Position numbers and translations under genes: made by a program. The notes beneath the pieces were generated by a model. That model saw only the letters and a program-made list of their open reading frames with translations, did no database searches and was not told the DNA's origin. From positions 1,674,001 through 1,738,000 of the forward strand of contig NZ_CP009287.1 of assembly GCF_000758705.1 (NCBI RefSeq): a stretch of DNA of 64,000 bases. Direction: 5' to 3'. This stretch comes from Paenibacillus graminis. GTDB lineage: Bacteria; Bacillota; Bacilli; Paenibacillales; Paenibacillaceae. Each line of letters opens with the position of its first letter. The first letter of the stretch is position 1. Below are positions 25,699-33,808 of this stretch, piece after piece.

Positions 25699-25727
25699 TA
25701 ACTGAAAAAAGTTAAAATTAATATAAT
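25699..25727 (+). promoter_or_regulatory. Candidate internal promoter with an inverted repeat before uraD
   Basis: TAACT/AGTTA (25699-25714) sits where a -35 would be, and TATAAT (25722-25727) is a perfect -10 box. The preceding TTTTCTAACT is shared with the pucR upstream region. An activator-dependent promoter for the catabolic half of the locus is plausible. Confidence 0.45.
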
Positions 25728-25764
25728 TTAGGATTGAGAATAACTGGAGGAAGAGGGGGAACTC

Positions 25765-26289
25765 ATGACGATACCACCTTTATTTTTGACACTGGAAGAG
25801 CTTAACCGTATGCCCAAGGAGGAATTTGTGGCGAATCTCGGCGGAATCTTTGAACATTCGCCATGGGTGGCGGAAGGGGCCTATAAGCATATTCCGTTTC
25901 AATCCACTGCCCAGCTGCACAGCCTGATGCTGGATACAGCGCGAAATGCGGAGCATAGCCAGGTAGAAGCGCTTTTGCGTGCACACCCGGATCTGGCGAC
26001 CCGGCTGCAGGTTAGCCCGTTGTCGGCGTCAGAGCAGCAGGGAGCGGGTCTGGACCGTCTGAGCCCGGAAGAATTTGCAAGGCTTACGGAACTGAACGCG
26101 GCGTACACGGAAAAATTCCGCTTTCCCTTTATCCTGGCCGTGCGCGGCAAGAATAAGGATGACATCATTCAGTCCATTGAAGCGCGTGTGAACCGTTCAT
26201 ACGAGGAAGAGCGGGAGCAGGCGCTTGCCGAGATCGGCAAAATTACCGCCTTCCGGCTGAACGATCTGATCCGGGAGAAGGAAGCATGA
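25765..26289 (+). CDS. uraD: 2-oxo-4-hydroxy-4-carboxy-5-ureidoimidazoline (OHCU) decarboxylase
   Basis: A 174-residue single-domain OHCU decarboxylase, which converts the product of hydroxyisourate hydrolysis to (S)-allantoin. Family marks are LNRMPKEEFVANLGGIFEHSPWVAEGA, the catalytic-histidine motif AHPDLA, and ELNAAYTEKFRFPFILAVRGK. In B. subtilis this domain is fused to uricase (PucL); here it is free-standing with no uricase attached. GGAGGAAGAGGGG lies upstream of the ATG. Its last four bases overlap uraH. Confidence 0.95.
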   Translation: MTIPPLFLTLEELNRMPKEEFVANLGGIFEHSPWVAEGAYKHIPFQSTAQLHSLMLDTARNAEHSQVEALLRAHPDLATRLQVSPLSASEQQGAGLDRLSPEEFARLTELNAAYTEKFRFPFILAVRGKNKDDIIQSIEARVNRSYEEEREQALAEIGKITAFRLNDLIREKEA

Positions 26290-26654
26290 GCGGGCGCCTG
26301 ACGACTCATGTACTGGACCTGTCGCGGGGACTGCCGGCCGCAGGCATGAAGCTGCAGCTTTGGAATCTCGCGGAAGGTGCAGGGAAGCTGCTGCGGGAAG
26401 CGGAGACGAATCATGACGGCAGGCTGGATGCTCCGCTTCTGGAAGGAACGGAGCTGGTTCCCGGCTGCTATGAGCTGCTGTTCATGGCAGGGGATTATTT
26501 TCGCGGAGGCAGGCTGGAGGAGCAGCTGGGCGATGGAGAGAGCTTTTTCCTCGAACAGATCCCGATCCGGTTCAATATCATCCATGCGGCAGAGCATTAT
26601 CATGTTCCGCTGCTTGTTGCGCCCGGAGGATACAGTACATACCGGGGAAGCTGA
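26286..26654 (+). CDS. pucM: 5-Hydroxyisourate hydrolase (transthyretin-like)
   Basis: A 122-residue enzyme that hydrolyses 5-hydroxyisourate to OHCU. It has the defining marks: N-terminal LTTHVLD with the catalytic His8, and the C-terminal YRGS tetrapeptide that ends every active member. HYHVPLLVAPGGYSTYRGS closes the protein. It overlaps uraD by four bases, so the two consecutive ureide enzymes are coupled. Confidence 0.96.
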   Translation: MSGRLTTHVLDLSRGLPAAGMKLQLWNLAEGAGKLLREAETNHDGRLDAPLLEGTELVPGCYELLFMAGDYFRGGRLEEQLGDGESFFLEQIPIRFNIIHAAEHYHVPLLVAPGGYSTYRGS

Positions 26655-26690
26655 GAAGAGCAGGGGCAAATGACCGGAGGTGACCGATAC

Positions 26691-28085
26691 ATGAAGGAAA
26701 CATATGAGCTTATTATCAGAAATGGGGATGTCGTGCTGCCCGGAGAAGTGCGCAAGCTGGATGTGGGGGTACGGGGCGGCAAAATTGCCGCGCTGGGCCA
26801 GGACCTTCAGGCTGCAGCAGCTACAACCGTCATGGATGCAGAGGGGCAGTATGTGCTGCCGGGGATGATTGATATGCATGTCCATTTTAATGAACCGGCG
26901 TTCGGTCACTGGGAAGGCTTCCGCAGCGGCTCGGCTGCACTGGCGGCAGGAGGCTGCACCTGTTATGCGGATATGCCGCTGAACGGCAATCCGCCTACGG
27001 TGAATAAGGCTGCACTTCAATTGAAGGCGGAAGCCGCCTCCGGGAATTCTGCAGTTGATTATATGCTGTGGGGCGGTCTGGTTCCCGGGAATCTGGGGGA
27101 TTTGGAGGAGCTGGCGGCGGCTGGAGTGACAGGGTTCAAGGCTTTTATCTCCAATCCCGGCGGCGAAGGGGAAGGACGGTTCCGTGAGGTGGATGACACG
27201 GCGCTATATTTGGGGATGCAAAAGATCGCTGCGCTCGGCGGCATTCTCGCCCTGCATGCGGAGAGCGAGGACATTACGGCTGTGCTGTCTGCAGATGCTG
27301 TCCGCAGCGGCAGGACCGGTGCGCGGGATTTCGCGTCATCCCGGCCGGCGGCAGCGGAGCTTGAGGCGGTGTCCCGTGCGCTGCTCTACAGCGAGCGTAC
27401 CGGCTGCAGGCTGCATTTTGTACACATCAGCACCGCCGCAGCAATTGAAATGATCCACGCCGCCAAGGGGCGCGGACTGGATGTGACAGCAGAGACCTGT
27501 CCGCATTACCTGGTGCTGAATGAAGACAGCATGGAACGGCTCGGACCGGTAGCCAAATGTGCGCCGCCGCTCCGCAGCGCGCAAGAGCAGAAAGAGCTGT
27601 GGAAGGTGCTGGCGGAGGGCCGGATTGATCTGATTGCATCCGACCATTCGCCTTGTCCGCCGGAGCTTAAGCTTGACCCGGGTTTAACTTTCTTTGAAGC
27701 CTGGGGCGGTATCTCCGGGGCGCAGAGCAGCCTGGAGCTGATGTTCCATGAAGGCGTGCATATGCGCGGTCTGCCGGTCACCCAAGTCTCTGCACTGCTG
27801 TCGGGGCGGCCTGCGCGGCGTTTTGGACTGGATCACCGCAAAGGCTCCATTGCTCCCGGGCTGGATGCGGATCTGGTACTGCTGAACCCCAAAGCCAGTT
27901 ATACGCTGGCTGCCGGGGATTTGCTCTACCGGCACAAGCACAGTCCATACACTGGAATGACCTTATCCTGCAAGGTTACAGCAACGGTCTGCCGGGGGAA
28001 GGTGATATACACCGCTGAACAAGGAGTGGTGTCAGCGGACGGAGGAGAGTGGCTGCAGATTTATAGCGGGCAGCAGGCTCTATGA
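26691..28085 (+). CDS. pucH: Allantoinase
   Basis: A 464-residue amidohydrolase-superfamily enzyme hydrolysing allantoin to allantoate. The di-metal ligands are visible in order: DMHVHFNEP (HxH), the carboxylated Lys in GFKAFISNPGG, H in LHAESED, H in VHISTAAA, and D in ASDHSPCPPE. These patterns separate allantoinase from dihydroorotase. The start at 26691 follows GGAGGTGA; the frame is open to 26670. The stop overlaps the next gene by four bases. Confidence 0.94.
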   Translation: MKETYELIIRNGDVVLPGEVRKLDVGVRGGKIAALGQDLQAAAATTVMDAEGQYVLPGMIDMHVHFNEPAFGHWEGFRSGSAALAAGGCTCYADMPLNGNPPTVNKAALQLKAEAASGNSAVDYMLWGGLVPGNLGDLEELAAAGVTGFKAFISNPGGEGEGRFREVDDTALYLGMQKIAALGGILALHAESEDITAVLSADAVRSGRTGARDFASSRPAAAELEAVSRALLYSERTGCRLHFVHISTAAAIEMIHAAKGRGLDVTAETCPHYLVLNEDSMERLGPVAKCAPPLRSAQEQKELWKVLAEGRIDLIASDHSPCPPELKLDPGLTFFEAWGGISGAQSSLELMFHEGVHMRGLPVTQVSALLSGRPARRFGLDHRKGSIAPGLDADLVLLNPKASYTLAAGDLLYRHKHSPYTGMTLSCKVTATVCRGKVIYTAEQGVVSADGGEWLQIYSGQQAL

Positions 28086-29353
28086 AGAAGCCGGTCATTC
28101 ACGCCCCGGCTGCGGCTATGCAGAAGCTGCTGGAGGAGCTGGCGGCATTCAGCGCGCCGGGGCCGGGGGTTACCCGGCTGCTGTACACGCCGGAGTGGAG
28201 CGGGGCACAGCATTTTTTGCAGGAGAAAATGGCTGGGCTCGGGCTTGAGGTTCATACGGATTCCGTCGGCAACGTCTTTGGGCGGTTGAACGGATCACAG
28301 CATTCCGGTAGTGTCATTCTAACCGGCTCGCATATCGATACCGTTGTGAACGGCGGCAAATATGACGGAGCCTACGGAGTGGCTGCCGCTGTCACCGCGC
28401 TGCATTATTTGGCGGAGACTTTTGGGCCGCCGCTGCGCACGCTGGAGGTTGCTGCGTTCTGTGAGGAGGAGGGAAGCCGCTTCCCGCTGACTTTCTGGGG
28501 CTCGGGCAATATTACGGGCCTCTATGACGGAAGGGCAGGAGATTCCATTGCCGATCCGGAAGGTGTTACACTAATGGAGGCAATGAATGCCTGCGGACCG
28601 GGTACCGGGGGAAGCCAAGAGTCCTCTGATAAAAGCGGGAATTCCGCCCGGAGAGAAGACATCGGGATGTACGTCGAGCTGCATATCGAGCAGGGCATCC
28701 TTCTGGAGCAATCGGCATTGCAGATTGGGGTCGTCCAGGCGATTGCCGGCCAACGGCGCTTCGCCGTGAGGGTGACGGGAACAGCCAATCATGCCGGGAC
28801 AACGCCGATGGGGCTGCGCCGGGATGCGCTTGCCGGTACAGCGGAGATGCTGTGTGCGCTGGAACGGTCTGCTGTGGAAGCGGGAGCTCCGCTTGTAGCA
28901 ACCACCGGCAGGCTGGAGGTAATCCCGGGCACACCGAATGTGATTCCGGGCGAAGTGCAGTTCACGCTGGACATCCGCCACAGTGAGGCGGCGCGGCTGG
29001 AGAGCTTCTGCGCTGCACTCGTAGCAGCGTTCAGAGAGATTGCGGCGCGGCGCGGGCTTATGCTTGAGCTTGTGCCCACGCTGGCCACTTCTCCGGCACC
29101 GATGAACCAGGCGCTCTGCGAGGCGCTTGAACAGATCTGCCTGGAGCAGGGGAGAAGCTTCCGCCGCATGGTGAGCGGGGCGGGGCATGATGCCCAGCTG
29201 TTCGCCCCGGAGTGCCCGACGGCGATGATTTTTGTGCCCAGCCGGGCGGGGATCAGCCATTCGCCGGAGGAATATTCTTCACCGGAAGAGCTGGCGGCCG
29301 GGCTTAATGTCCTAACGGCACTTTTATATAGGCTCGCCTACGAGGTGAGCTGA
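28082..29353 (+). CDS. pucF: Allantoate amidohydrolase (M20 family)
   Basis: A 423-residue M20/M28-type Mn-dependent amidase releasing ammonia and carbon dioxide from allantoate to give (S)-ureidoglycine. Metal ligands: H in GSHIDTVVNGGKYDGAYG, the bridging D in the same motif, EE in CEEEGSRFP, H in ELHIEQG, and a late H in GISHSPEE. RLNGS and NHAGTTPMGLRRDA are typical of the AllC/carbamoylase group. Hydantoinase-type carbamoylases are the main alternative, but position between allantoinase and pucG settles it. Confidence 0.92.
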   Translation: MKKPVIHAPAAAMQKLLEELAAFSAPGPGVTRLLYTPEWSGAQHFLQEKMAGLGLEVHTDSVGNVFGRLNGSQHSGSVILTGSHIDTVVNGGKYDGAYGVAAAVTALHYLAETFGPPLRTLEVAAFCEEEGSRFPLTFWGSGNITGLYDGRAGDSIADPEGVTLMEAMNACGPGTGGSQESSDKSGNSARREDIGMYVELHIEQGILLEQSALQIGVVQAIAGQRRFAVRVTGTANHAGTTPMGLRRDALAGTAEMLCALERSAVEAGAPLVATTGRLEVIPGTPNVIPGEVQFTLDIRHSEAARLESFCAALVAAFREIAARRGLMLELVPTLATSPAPMNQALCEALEQICLEQGRSFRRMVSGAGHDAQLFAPECPTAMIFVPSRAGISHSPEEYSSPEELAAGLNVLTALLYRLAYEVS

Positions 29354-29375
29354 ATTTATAGAGGGAGAGATGATC

Positions 29376-30599
29376 ATGAAGCGGTACGAAGATTTGTCGC
29401 CGTCCCTGCGGTGCATTATGACCCCAGGGCCGGTGGAAGTCGATCCGCGTGTGCTGCGGGCGATGTCTTTTCCGGTACTCGGCCAGTTCGATCCCGAATT
29501 TACGGACATTATGAATGAGACGATGGGGATGCTGCGTGAGCTGTTTGCGACGGGGAATCAATGGGCTTTTCCTGTGGACGGCACCTCCCGCTCGGGTATC
29601 GAAGCTGTTATGGTCAGCCTGATCGCGCCGGGCGACCGGGTGCTGATTCCGATCTTCGGCCGGTTCGGCCATCTGCTGCATGAGATCGCCGAACGCTGCG
29701 GGGCCGAGGTGTTCACTATTGAAAAGGCCTGGGGCAGCGTGTTCGCCCCGGAGGAAGTCATTGCCGCGATTCGGAGCTTTCGACCCGATGTAGTGGCGAT
29801 GGTTCATGGCGAGACCTCGACAGGCCGGGTGCAGCCGCTGGCGGAAATCGGGCGGGCGTGCCGCGGGCACGGTGCGCTGCTGATCGTCGATGCCGTGGCG
29901 ACCATCGGCGGTGTGCCGGTGGAGACGGATGCCTGGATGCTGGATGCCGTCATCGGCGGCACGCAGAAATGCCTGTCCGTTCCGTCAGGCATGGCGCCTA
30001 TAACCTACAATGAACGCGCCGAAGCCAAGCTGATGAAGCGCAAGCAGGTAGAGCGCGGACTGCGCACTGGCGGAGCTGCGCGCAGCGAACTGCCTGTGGT
30101 GGGCAGCAATTATTTCGATCTGGGCATGCTGCAGGATTACTGGAGTGAACAGCGGCTGAATCACCATACAGAGATGACCTCCATGCTCTATGCGCTGCGG
30201 GAAGGTCTGCGGCTCGTGCTGGAGGAAGGGCTGAAGGAACGGCATGCCCGGCATGTCCTGCACGAACGGGCGCTGGTTGCCGGACTGGCAGCGATGGGGC
30301 TGAAGCTGTACGGTGACCCGGAGAGCAAGCTGACAGTCGTAACCTGTGTGCTTATTCCGGAGGGTGTGGACGGCGAATCGGTCAGGGCCATGCTGCTTGA
30401 GCGCTTCGGTATTGAGATCGCCAGCTCGTTTGGTCCGCTCAAAGGTCTGATCTGGCGGATTGGCACGATGGGCTTCAGCTGCCGCGAGAATAATGTGCTT
30501 CGTCTGCTTGGAGCGCTGGAGGCCGTGCTGCTGCGGCACGGTTATGCTGTTCCGTGCGGGCTTGGCGTACAGGCGGCGCTTGATGTATATGAGGCTTAA
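29376..30599 (+). CDS. pucG: PucG-like aminotransferase, (S)-ureidoglycine:glyoxylate aminotransferase
   Basis: A 407-residue class V PLP enzyme. It begins with the typical MTPGPVEVDPRVLRAMS and has DGTSRSGIEAVMVSL (phosphate-binding loop) and GGTQKCLSVPSGMAP carrying the Schiff-base Lys. In B. subtilis, PucG transfers the amino group of ureidoglycine to glyoxylate, giving glycine and oxalurate. ATG 29376 is preferred because GAGGGAGAG lies 8 bp upstream; ATG 29370 is too close. It is the last gene before a terminator at 30685. Confidence 0.92.
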   Translation: MKRYEDLSPSLRCIMTPGPVEVDPRVLRAMSFPVLGQFDPEFTDIMNETMGMLRELFATGNQWAFPVDGTSRSGIEAVMVSLIAPGDRVLIPIFGRFGHLLHEIAERCGAEVFTIEKAWGSVFAPEEVIAAIRSFRPDVVAMVHGETSTGRVQPLAEIGRACRGHGALLIVDAVATIGGVPVETDAWMLDAVIGGTQKCLSVPSGMAPITYNERAEAKLMKRKQVERGLRTGGAARSELPVVGSNYFDLGMLQDYWSEQRLNHHTEMTSMLYALREGLRLVLEEGLKERHARHVLHERALVAGLAAMGLKLYGDPESKLTVVTCVLIPEGVDGESVRAMLLERFGIEIASSFGPLKGLIWRIGTMGFSCRENNVLRLLGALEAVLLRHGYAVPCGLGVQAALDVYEA

Positions 30600-30684
30600 G
30601 CCGGGTTAAAAGCATCCGGTTGTATGCTTGCACAAACCGCTGCGGGCTGTTCCGGGGGCGGCAGGGAATAGATGTTGAATTCAG

Positions 30685-30727
30685 AAACGGCTGCGGGTCC
30701 CGGAGGGGAACCGTGAGGCCGTTTTTG
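30685..30727 (+). terminator. Terminator between pucG and adenine deaminase
   Basis: AAACGGC and GCCGTTT close a stem around GGGTCCCGGAGGGGAACC-type inner pairing, followed by TTTTT. Confidence 0.65.
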
Positions 30728-30782
30728 CTGAATATATAGAAGTGGATGTATATTGGATAGTGAATCTAAAGGAGTGAGAGAC

Positions 30783-32588
30783 ATGTCATTTACAAGAAAA
30801 CCGCTCGCGGACTGTGTGCCGGAGCTTGTGGCTACCGCCCGTGGCGATTTGCCCGCCACTCTGGTCATTACCGGGGGGAAGCTGGTCAATGTCTGTTCTG
30901 GTGAAATTTTGGAGGGGATGTCCGTTGCGGTACAAGGCGGACGCATCGCCTATGTTGGCAAAGATGTCTCGCACATGATCGGCGAAGGCACCCGGGTAAT
31001 CGAAGCAGCCGGAAGATACATCGCTCCGGGACTGCTGGACGGACACTGCCATATTGAGAGCACGCAGCTCACCGTAACCGAATTTGCCCGGGCGGTGCTT
31101 CCGCTTGGGACAACGGGCGGCTTCTTCGACGCGCATGAGATTGCCAACGTGTTCGGATTGAAGGGGATTAAGCTGATGCTGGAGGAGATGCGCGGAACAC
31201 CGCTGGCTGCCTACATGCAGGTCGCCTCCTGTGTGCCTTCTGCGGGCCCGGAATTTGAAACAACCGGCGCGTCCATCGGACCGGAAGAGGTAGCGGAGGC
31301 GTACACCTGGGGCGAGGATGTGATCGCGCTGGGCGAAGTGATGAACTTCCCCGGTGTGGTCTACGGAGACAGTAAAATGCTCGGGGAAATTCAGGCGACC
31401 CTGCGCGCCGGCCGGGTGGTGGATGGGCATTTCACCTGGCCGGCGGATGACTGGAGACTGCCTGTGTACGCCGCCGCCGGCGTAACAGGCGATCATGAGT
31501 GTGTTACAGCCGAGGATGTGATCGAGCGCGTCCGTCTGGGCATGTATGCCCAAATGCGCCGCGGCTCCGCCTGGCATGATGTGGCGAAGACGATCACCGC
31601 ACATACGGAGCATGGGCTGGACCCGCGCCGGATGCTGCTCGTGACCGATGACCGCAGTTCGGAATCGCTGCGCGATGAGGGGCACATGGATTTTGTGGTG
31701 CGCCATGCCATCTCGCAGGGAGTGAAGCCGGTTACCGCTTTTCAGATGGCGACGATCAACACGGCCGAGCGCTTTGGCGTTGCCCGTGATATCGGATCGA
31801 TTACCCCCGGCTCCTGTGCCGATATTATTTTACTGGATGGAAATCTGGCGGATGTGCATGTGGTAATGACTATTGCGGCAGGTGCTGTAGTTGCTGAAAA
31901 TGGCATCATGACCGCTTCGCTTGCGCCATATACCTATCCCGGCGAGGTGCTGGCTTCGGTGCATTTGCTGAAGCTGCCTGTAGCGGAGGATTTTGTGATC
32001 CATGCGCCGGTTGAATCAGGCAGTCTCTTAACCCGGGTGATCCGAGTCATAGAGAACCATGTGGAGACAGAGGAGCTGATCCTGGACCTGCCGGTCGCAG
32101 AAGGCAGACTGCAAGTAGGAAACGGTCTGTGCAAAATAGCGGTCTTGGAGCGCCACAAAGGGACCGGCAACAAGTCGGTTGGTGTTGTAGCGGGAATCGG
32201 CTTCCATGAGCCTGCCGCCATCGCCATGACCGTTGCCCATGACAGCCACAACGTGCTGGTGATTGGCAATGATGATGGGCTGATGGCACAAGCGGCGGGG
32301 GCGGTTGCAGAAGCTCAGGGCGGTGTGGCTGTAATTACCGGAACCGGAACCACGCTTTTTCTGCTGGCTATTGCCGGACTGATGTCCGTAAAACCCTTCG
32401 AAATTGCAGCAGCGGAGTCTGCGGCGGTCAGCAAAGCGCTGTATGATTCGGGCTGCACGCTGAATTATGCCTTTATGACCTTGTCCCTGCTTGCGCTGGC
32501 CGTGATCCCGACACTGCGTATTTCCGATAAAGGCCTGGTCCGTATCTCACCGGAAGAGGGGATTGGGCTCGTATCCTTGTTCGTCTAA
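30783..32588 (+). CDS. ade: Adenine deaminase
   Basis: A 601-residue metal-dependent adenine deaminase of the amidohydrolase superfamily, converting adenine to hypoxanthine and ammonia. It has GLLDGHCHIESTQLT (metal-binding HxH), DAHEIANVFG, GEVMNFPGVV with a metal-binding Glu, and DDRSSESL. The length matches AdeC of B. subtilis. The start at 30783 follows AAAGGAG. It is adjacent to the ureide operon but separated by a terminator, so it may be expressed separately to feed purines into the oxidative pathway. Confidence 0.95.
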   Translation: MSFTRKPLADCVPELVATARGDLPATLVITGGKLVNVCSGEILEGMSVAVQGGRIAYVGKDVSHMIGEGTRVIEAAGRYIAPGLLDGHCHIESTQLTVTEFARAVLPLGTTGGFFDAHEIANVFGLKGIKLMLEEMRGTPLAAYMQVASCVPSAGPEFETTGASIGPEEVAEAYTWGEDVIALGEVMNFPGVVYGDSKMLGEIQATLRAGRVVDGHFTWPADDWRLPVYAAAGVTGDHECVTAEDVIERVRLGMYAQMRRGSAWHDVAKTITAHTEHGLDPRRMLLVTDDRSSESLRDEGHMDFVVRHAISQGVKPVTAFQMATINTAERFGVARDIGSITPGSCADIILLDGNLADVHVVMTIAAGAVVAENGIMTASLAPYTYPGEVLASVHLLKLPVAEDFVIHAPVESGSLLTRVIRVIENHVETEELILDLPVAEGRLQVGNGLCKIAVLERHKGTGNKSVGVVAGIGFHEPAAIAMTVAHDSHNVLVIGNDDGLMAQAAGAVAEAQGGVAVITGTGTTLFLLAIAGLMSVKPFEIAAAESAAVSKALYDSGCTLNYAFMTLSLLALAVIPTLRISDKGLVRISPEEGIGLVSLFV

Positions 32589-32611
32589 CTTTCATATCGG
32601 TCCTAGGCGAT

Positions 32612-32653
32612 GGGGTGTCTGCAGTCATCATTTTGACTGGAGCACCCCTTTTT
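32612..32653 (+). terminator. Terminator after adenine deaminase
   Basis: GGGGTG/CACCCC with inner CAGTCA/TGACTG pairing, followed by TTTTT. Confidence 0.8.
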
Positions 32654-32916
32654 GTGTAGGGATAATAGCTTAGCAGGATCAGTTTGCTTGGTCTTTTCAG
32701 ACTCTCTTTTGGCAGCCAAAAGTAACGAATTTGTAAACAAAACTTATATTTTAACCATTTCATCACATTAAGAAACATATTTTTATAAATTTTTTATAAA
32801 AACATTAACAATCTGCAGGAAATAGACGATAATATTTTTAAATTAATTAAAATTATTGCATATTGTGAAGATAACAAGGTACGGAAAGACCAAATATGTG
32901 GAACGGGGTGTATGAA
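32654..32916. other. AT-rich gap, no gene
   Basis: The stretch is about 70 percent A/T and includes runs such as TTTTTATAAATTTTTTATAA. It probably contains the promoter of the following gene, but I cannot point to convincing boxes. Confidence 0.4.
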
Positions 32917-33369
32917 ATGATGAGATTAGATACACAGGACATCGTGAATATCACCAGAAAGCAAATTGCTGCGATTTTTAAAATAGAGCCGGTTGAGCTG
33001 AGATTCGTCAATGATTTTCAAGGGGAGCAGTATCTGCTTACGAATGATAAGCTGCACCTCAGCAACCAGCACTACTGGGCCAAAGTCATGGATTGTGTCT
33101 TTGAGAGCCATACCCGGCCGGTTCTGATGTGCGAAGTGCTGTACTTCCTGAGAAGCGAATTTCTGGAAAGTGATATCAAGCTCCGCTTTTCTTATGATTT
33201 TGCCGAAGGCGCCAATGGTGCGGCGATGGCTTGGGCTGAGGTCAGCTTCAATGACTCGCCGGATTTGCAGCCGGAAGAAATTGCCGAATTGATCGATTTT
33301 GCACTGTCGCTGCAGGATAAGCAATGGTTCGAGGAATTGACCGCCAAATACAAACAATTGACCGTATGA
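32917..33369 (+). CDS. Conserved-looking protein with a C-terminal IDEAL-like motif
   Basis: A 150-residue acidic soluble protein. The last 35 residues (EIAELIDFALSLQDKQWFEELT) resemble the short IDEAL domain found at the C terminus of several Bacillus regulators. The first 110 residues (RKQIAAIFKIEPVELRFVNDF, then HYWAKVMDCVFESHTRPVLMCEVLYFL) match nothing I know. The start ATG 32917 follows GGGGTG; ATG 32896 is less likely. It is a single gene with its own terminator at 33409. Function unknown. Confidence 0.7.
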   Translation: MMRLDTQDIVNITRKQIAAIFKIEPVELRFVNDFQGEQYLLTNDKLHLSNQHYWAKVMDCVFESHTRPVLMCEVLYFLRSEFLESDIKLRFSYDFAEGANGAAMAWAEVSFNDSPDLQPEEIAELIDFALSLQDKQWFEELTAKYKQLTV

Positions 33370-33408
33370 GAGTGCCGTTCATTCAGAGCTTCCTTACGGA
33401 ATCAGGTT

Positions 33409-33460
33409 AACAAGCCGCTTCTCCCGCATAACTATGCGCGGACGGGCGGCTTGTTTTTTT
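33409..33460 (+). terminator. Terminator after the IDEAL-like gene
   Basis: AACAAGCCGC pairs with GCGGCTTGTT and is followed by T7. Confidence 0.85.
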
Positions 33461-33494
33461 GAATTATAGGAATTGACAAGCTGGTGGAGAGTGA

Positions 33495-33676
33495 AGTGGA
33501 ATTAGTGGACTTAAATGGGCTTGAAAAGCGTGTTGCAGAGATGCTAGTGGGAAAAAGTAGACTTAATCTAAGGGAATTCTCTTGAAAAGGTGGGAACCGG
33601 CCGGATTAGTGATCCTTTTTCCAACTAACGCTTGCGGAGAGAGGGAATGGAGAGATTTAAGTTCACTTTTTCCACT
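33495..33676. repeat. Cluster of four copies of a 22-bp intergenic repeat
   Basis: The unit is close to AGTGGAAAAAGTGAACTTAA. Two copies run forward (33495-33516, 33546-33567) and two are inverted (33606-33627, 33655-33676), so the cluster as a whole is roughly palindromic. It occupies most of the 290-bp gap between two terminators and has no coding potential. Confidence 0.65.
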
Positions 33677-33748
33677 TGGCCTGTTGCCCGGTTCAGGAAA
33701 AGAATAGGTTTACCCAGTGAGCGCGAATGACAAGGTCCTCCGGCAACT

Positions 33749-33780
33749 CAAAACGGCTGTGCGGCAGCGCAGCCGTTTTG
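33749..33780 (-). terminator. Terminator of the ferrochelatase gene
   Basis: CAAAACGGCTG pairs perfectly with CAGCCGTTTTG over a ten-base loop. It lies 28 bp beyond the hemH stop. Confidence 0.7.
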
Positions 33781-33808
33781 CTCTGTTCACCACTTACAAG
33801 GCATACCT

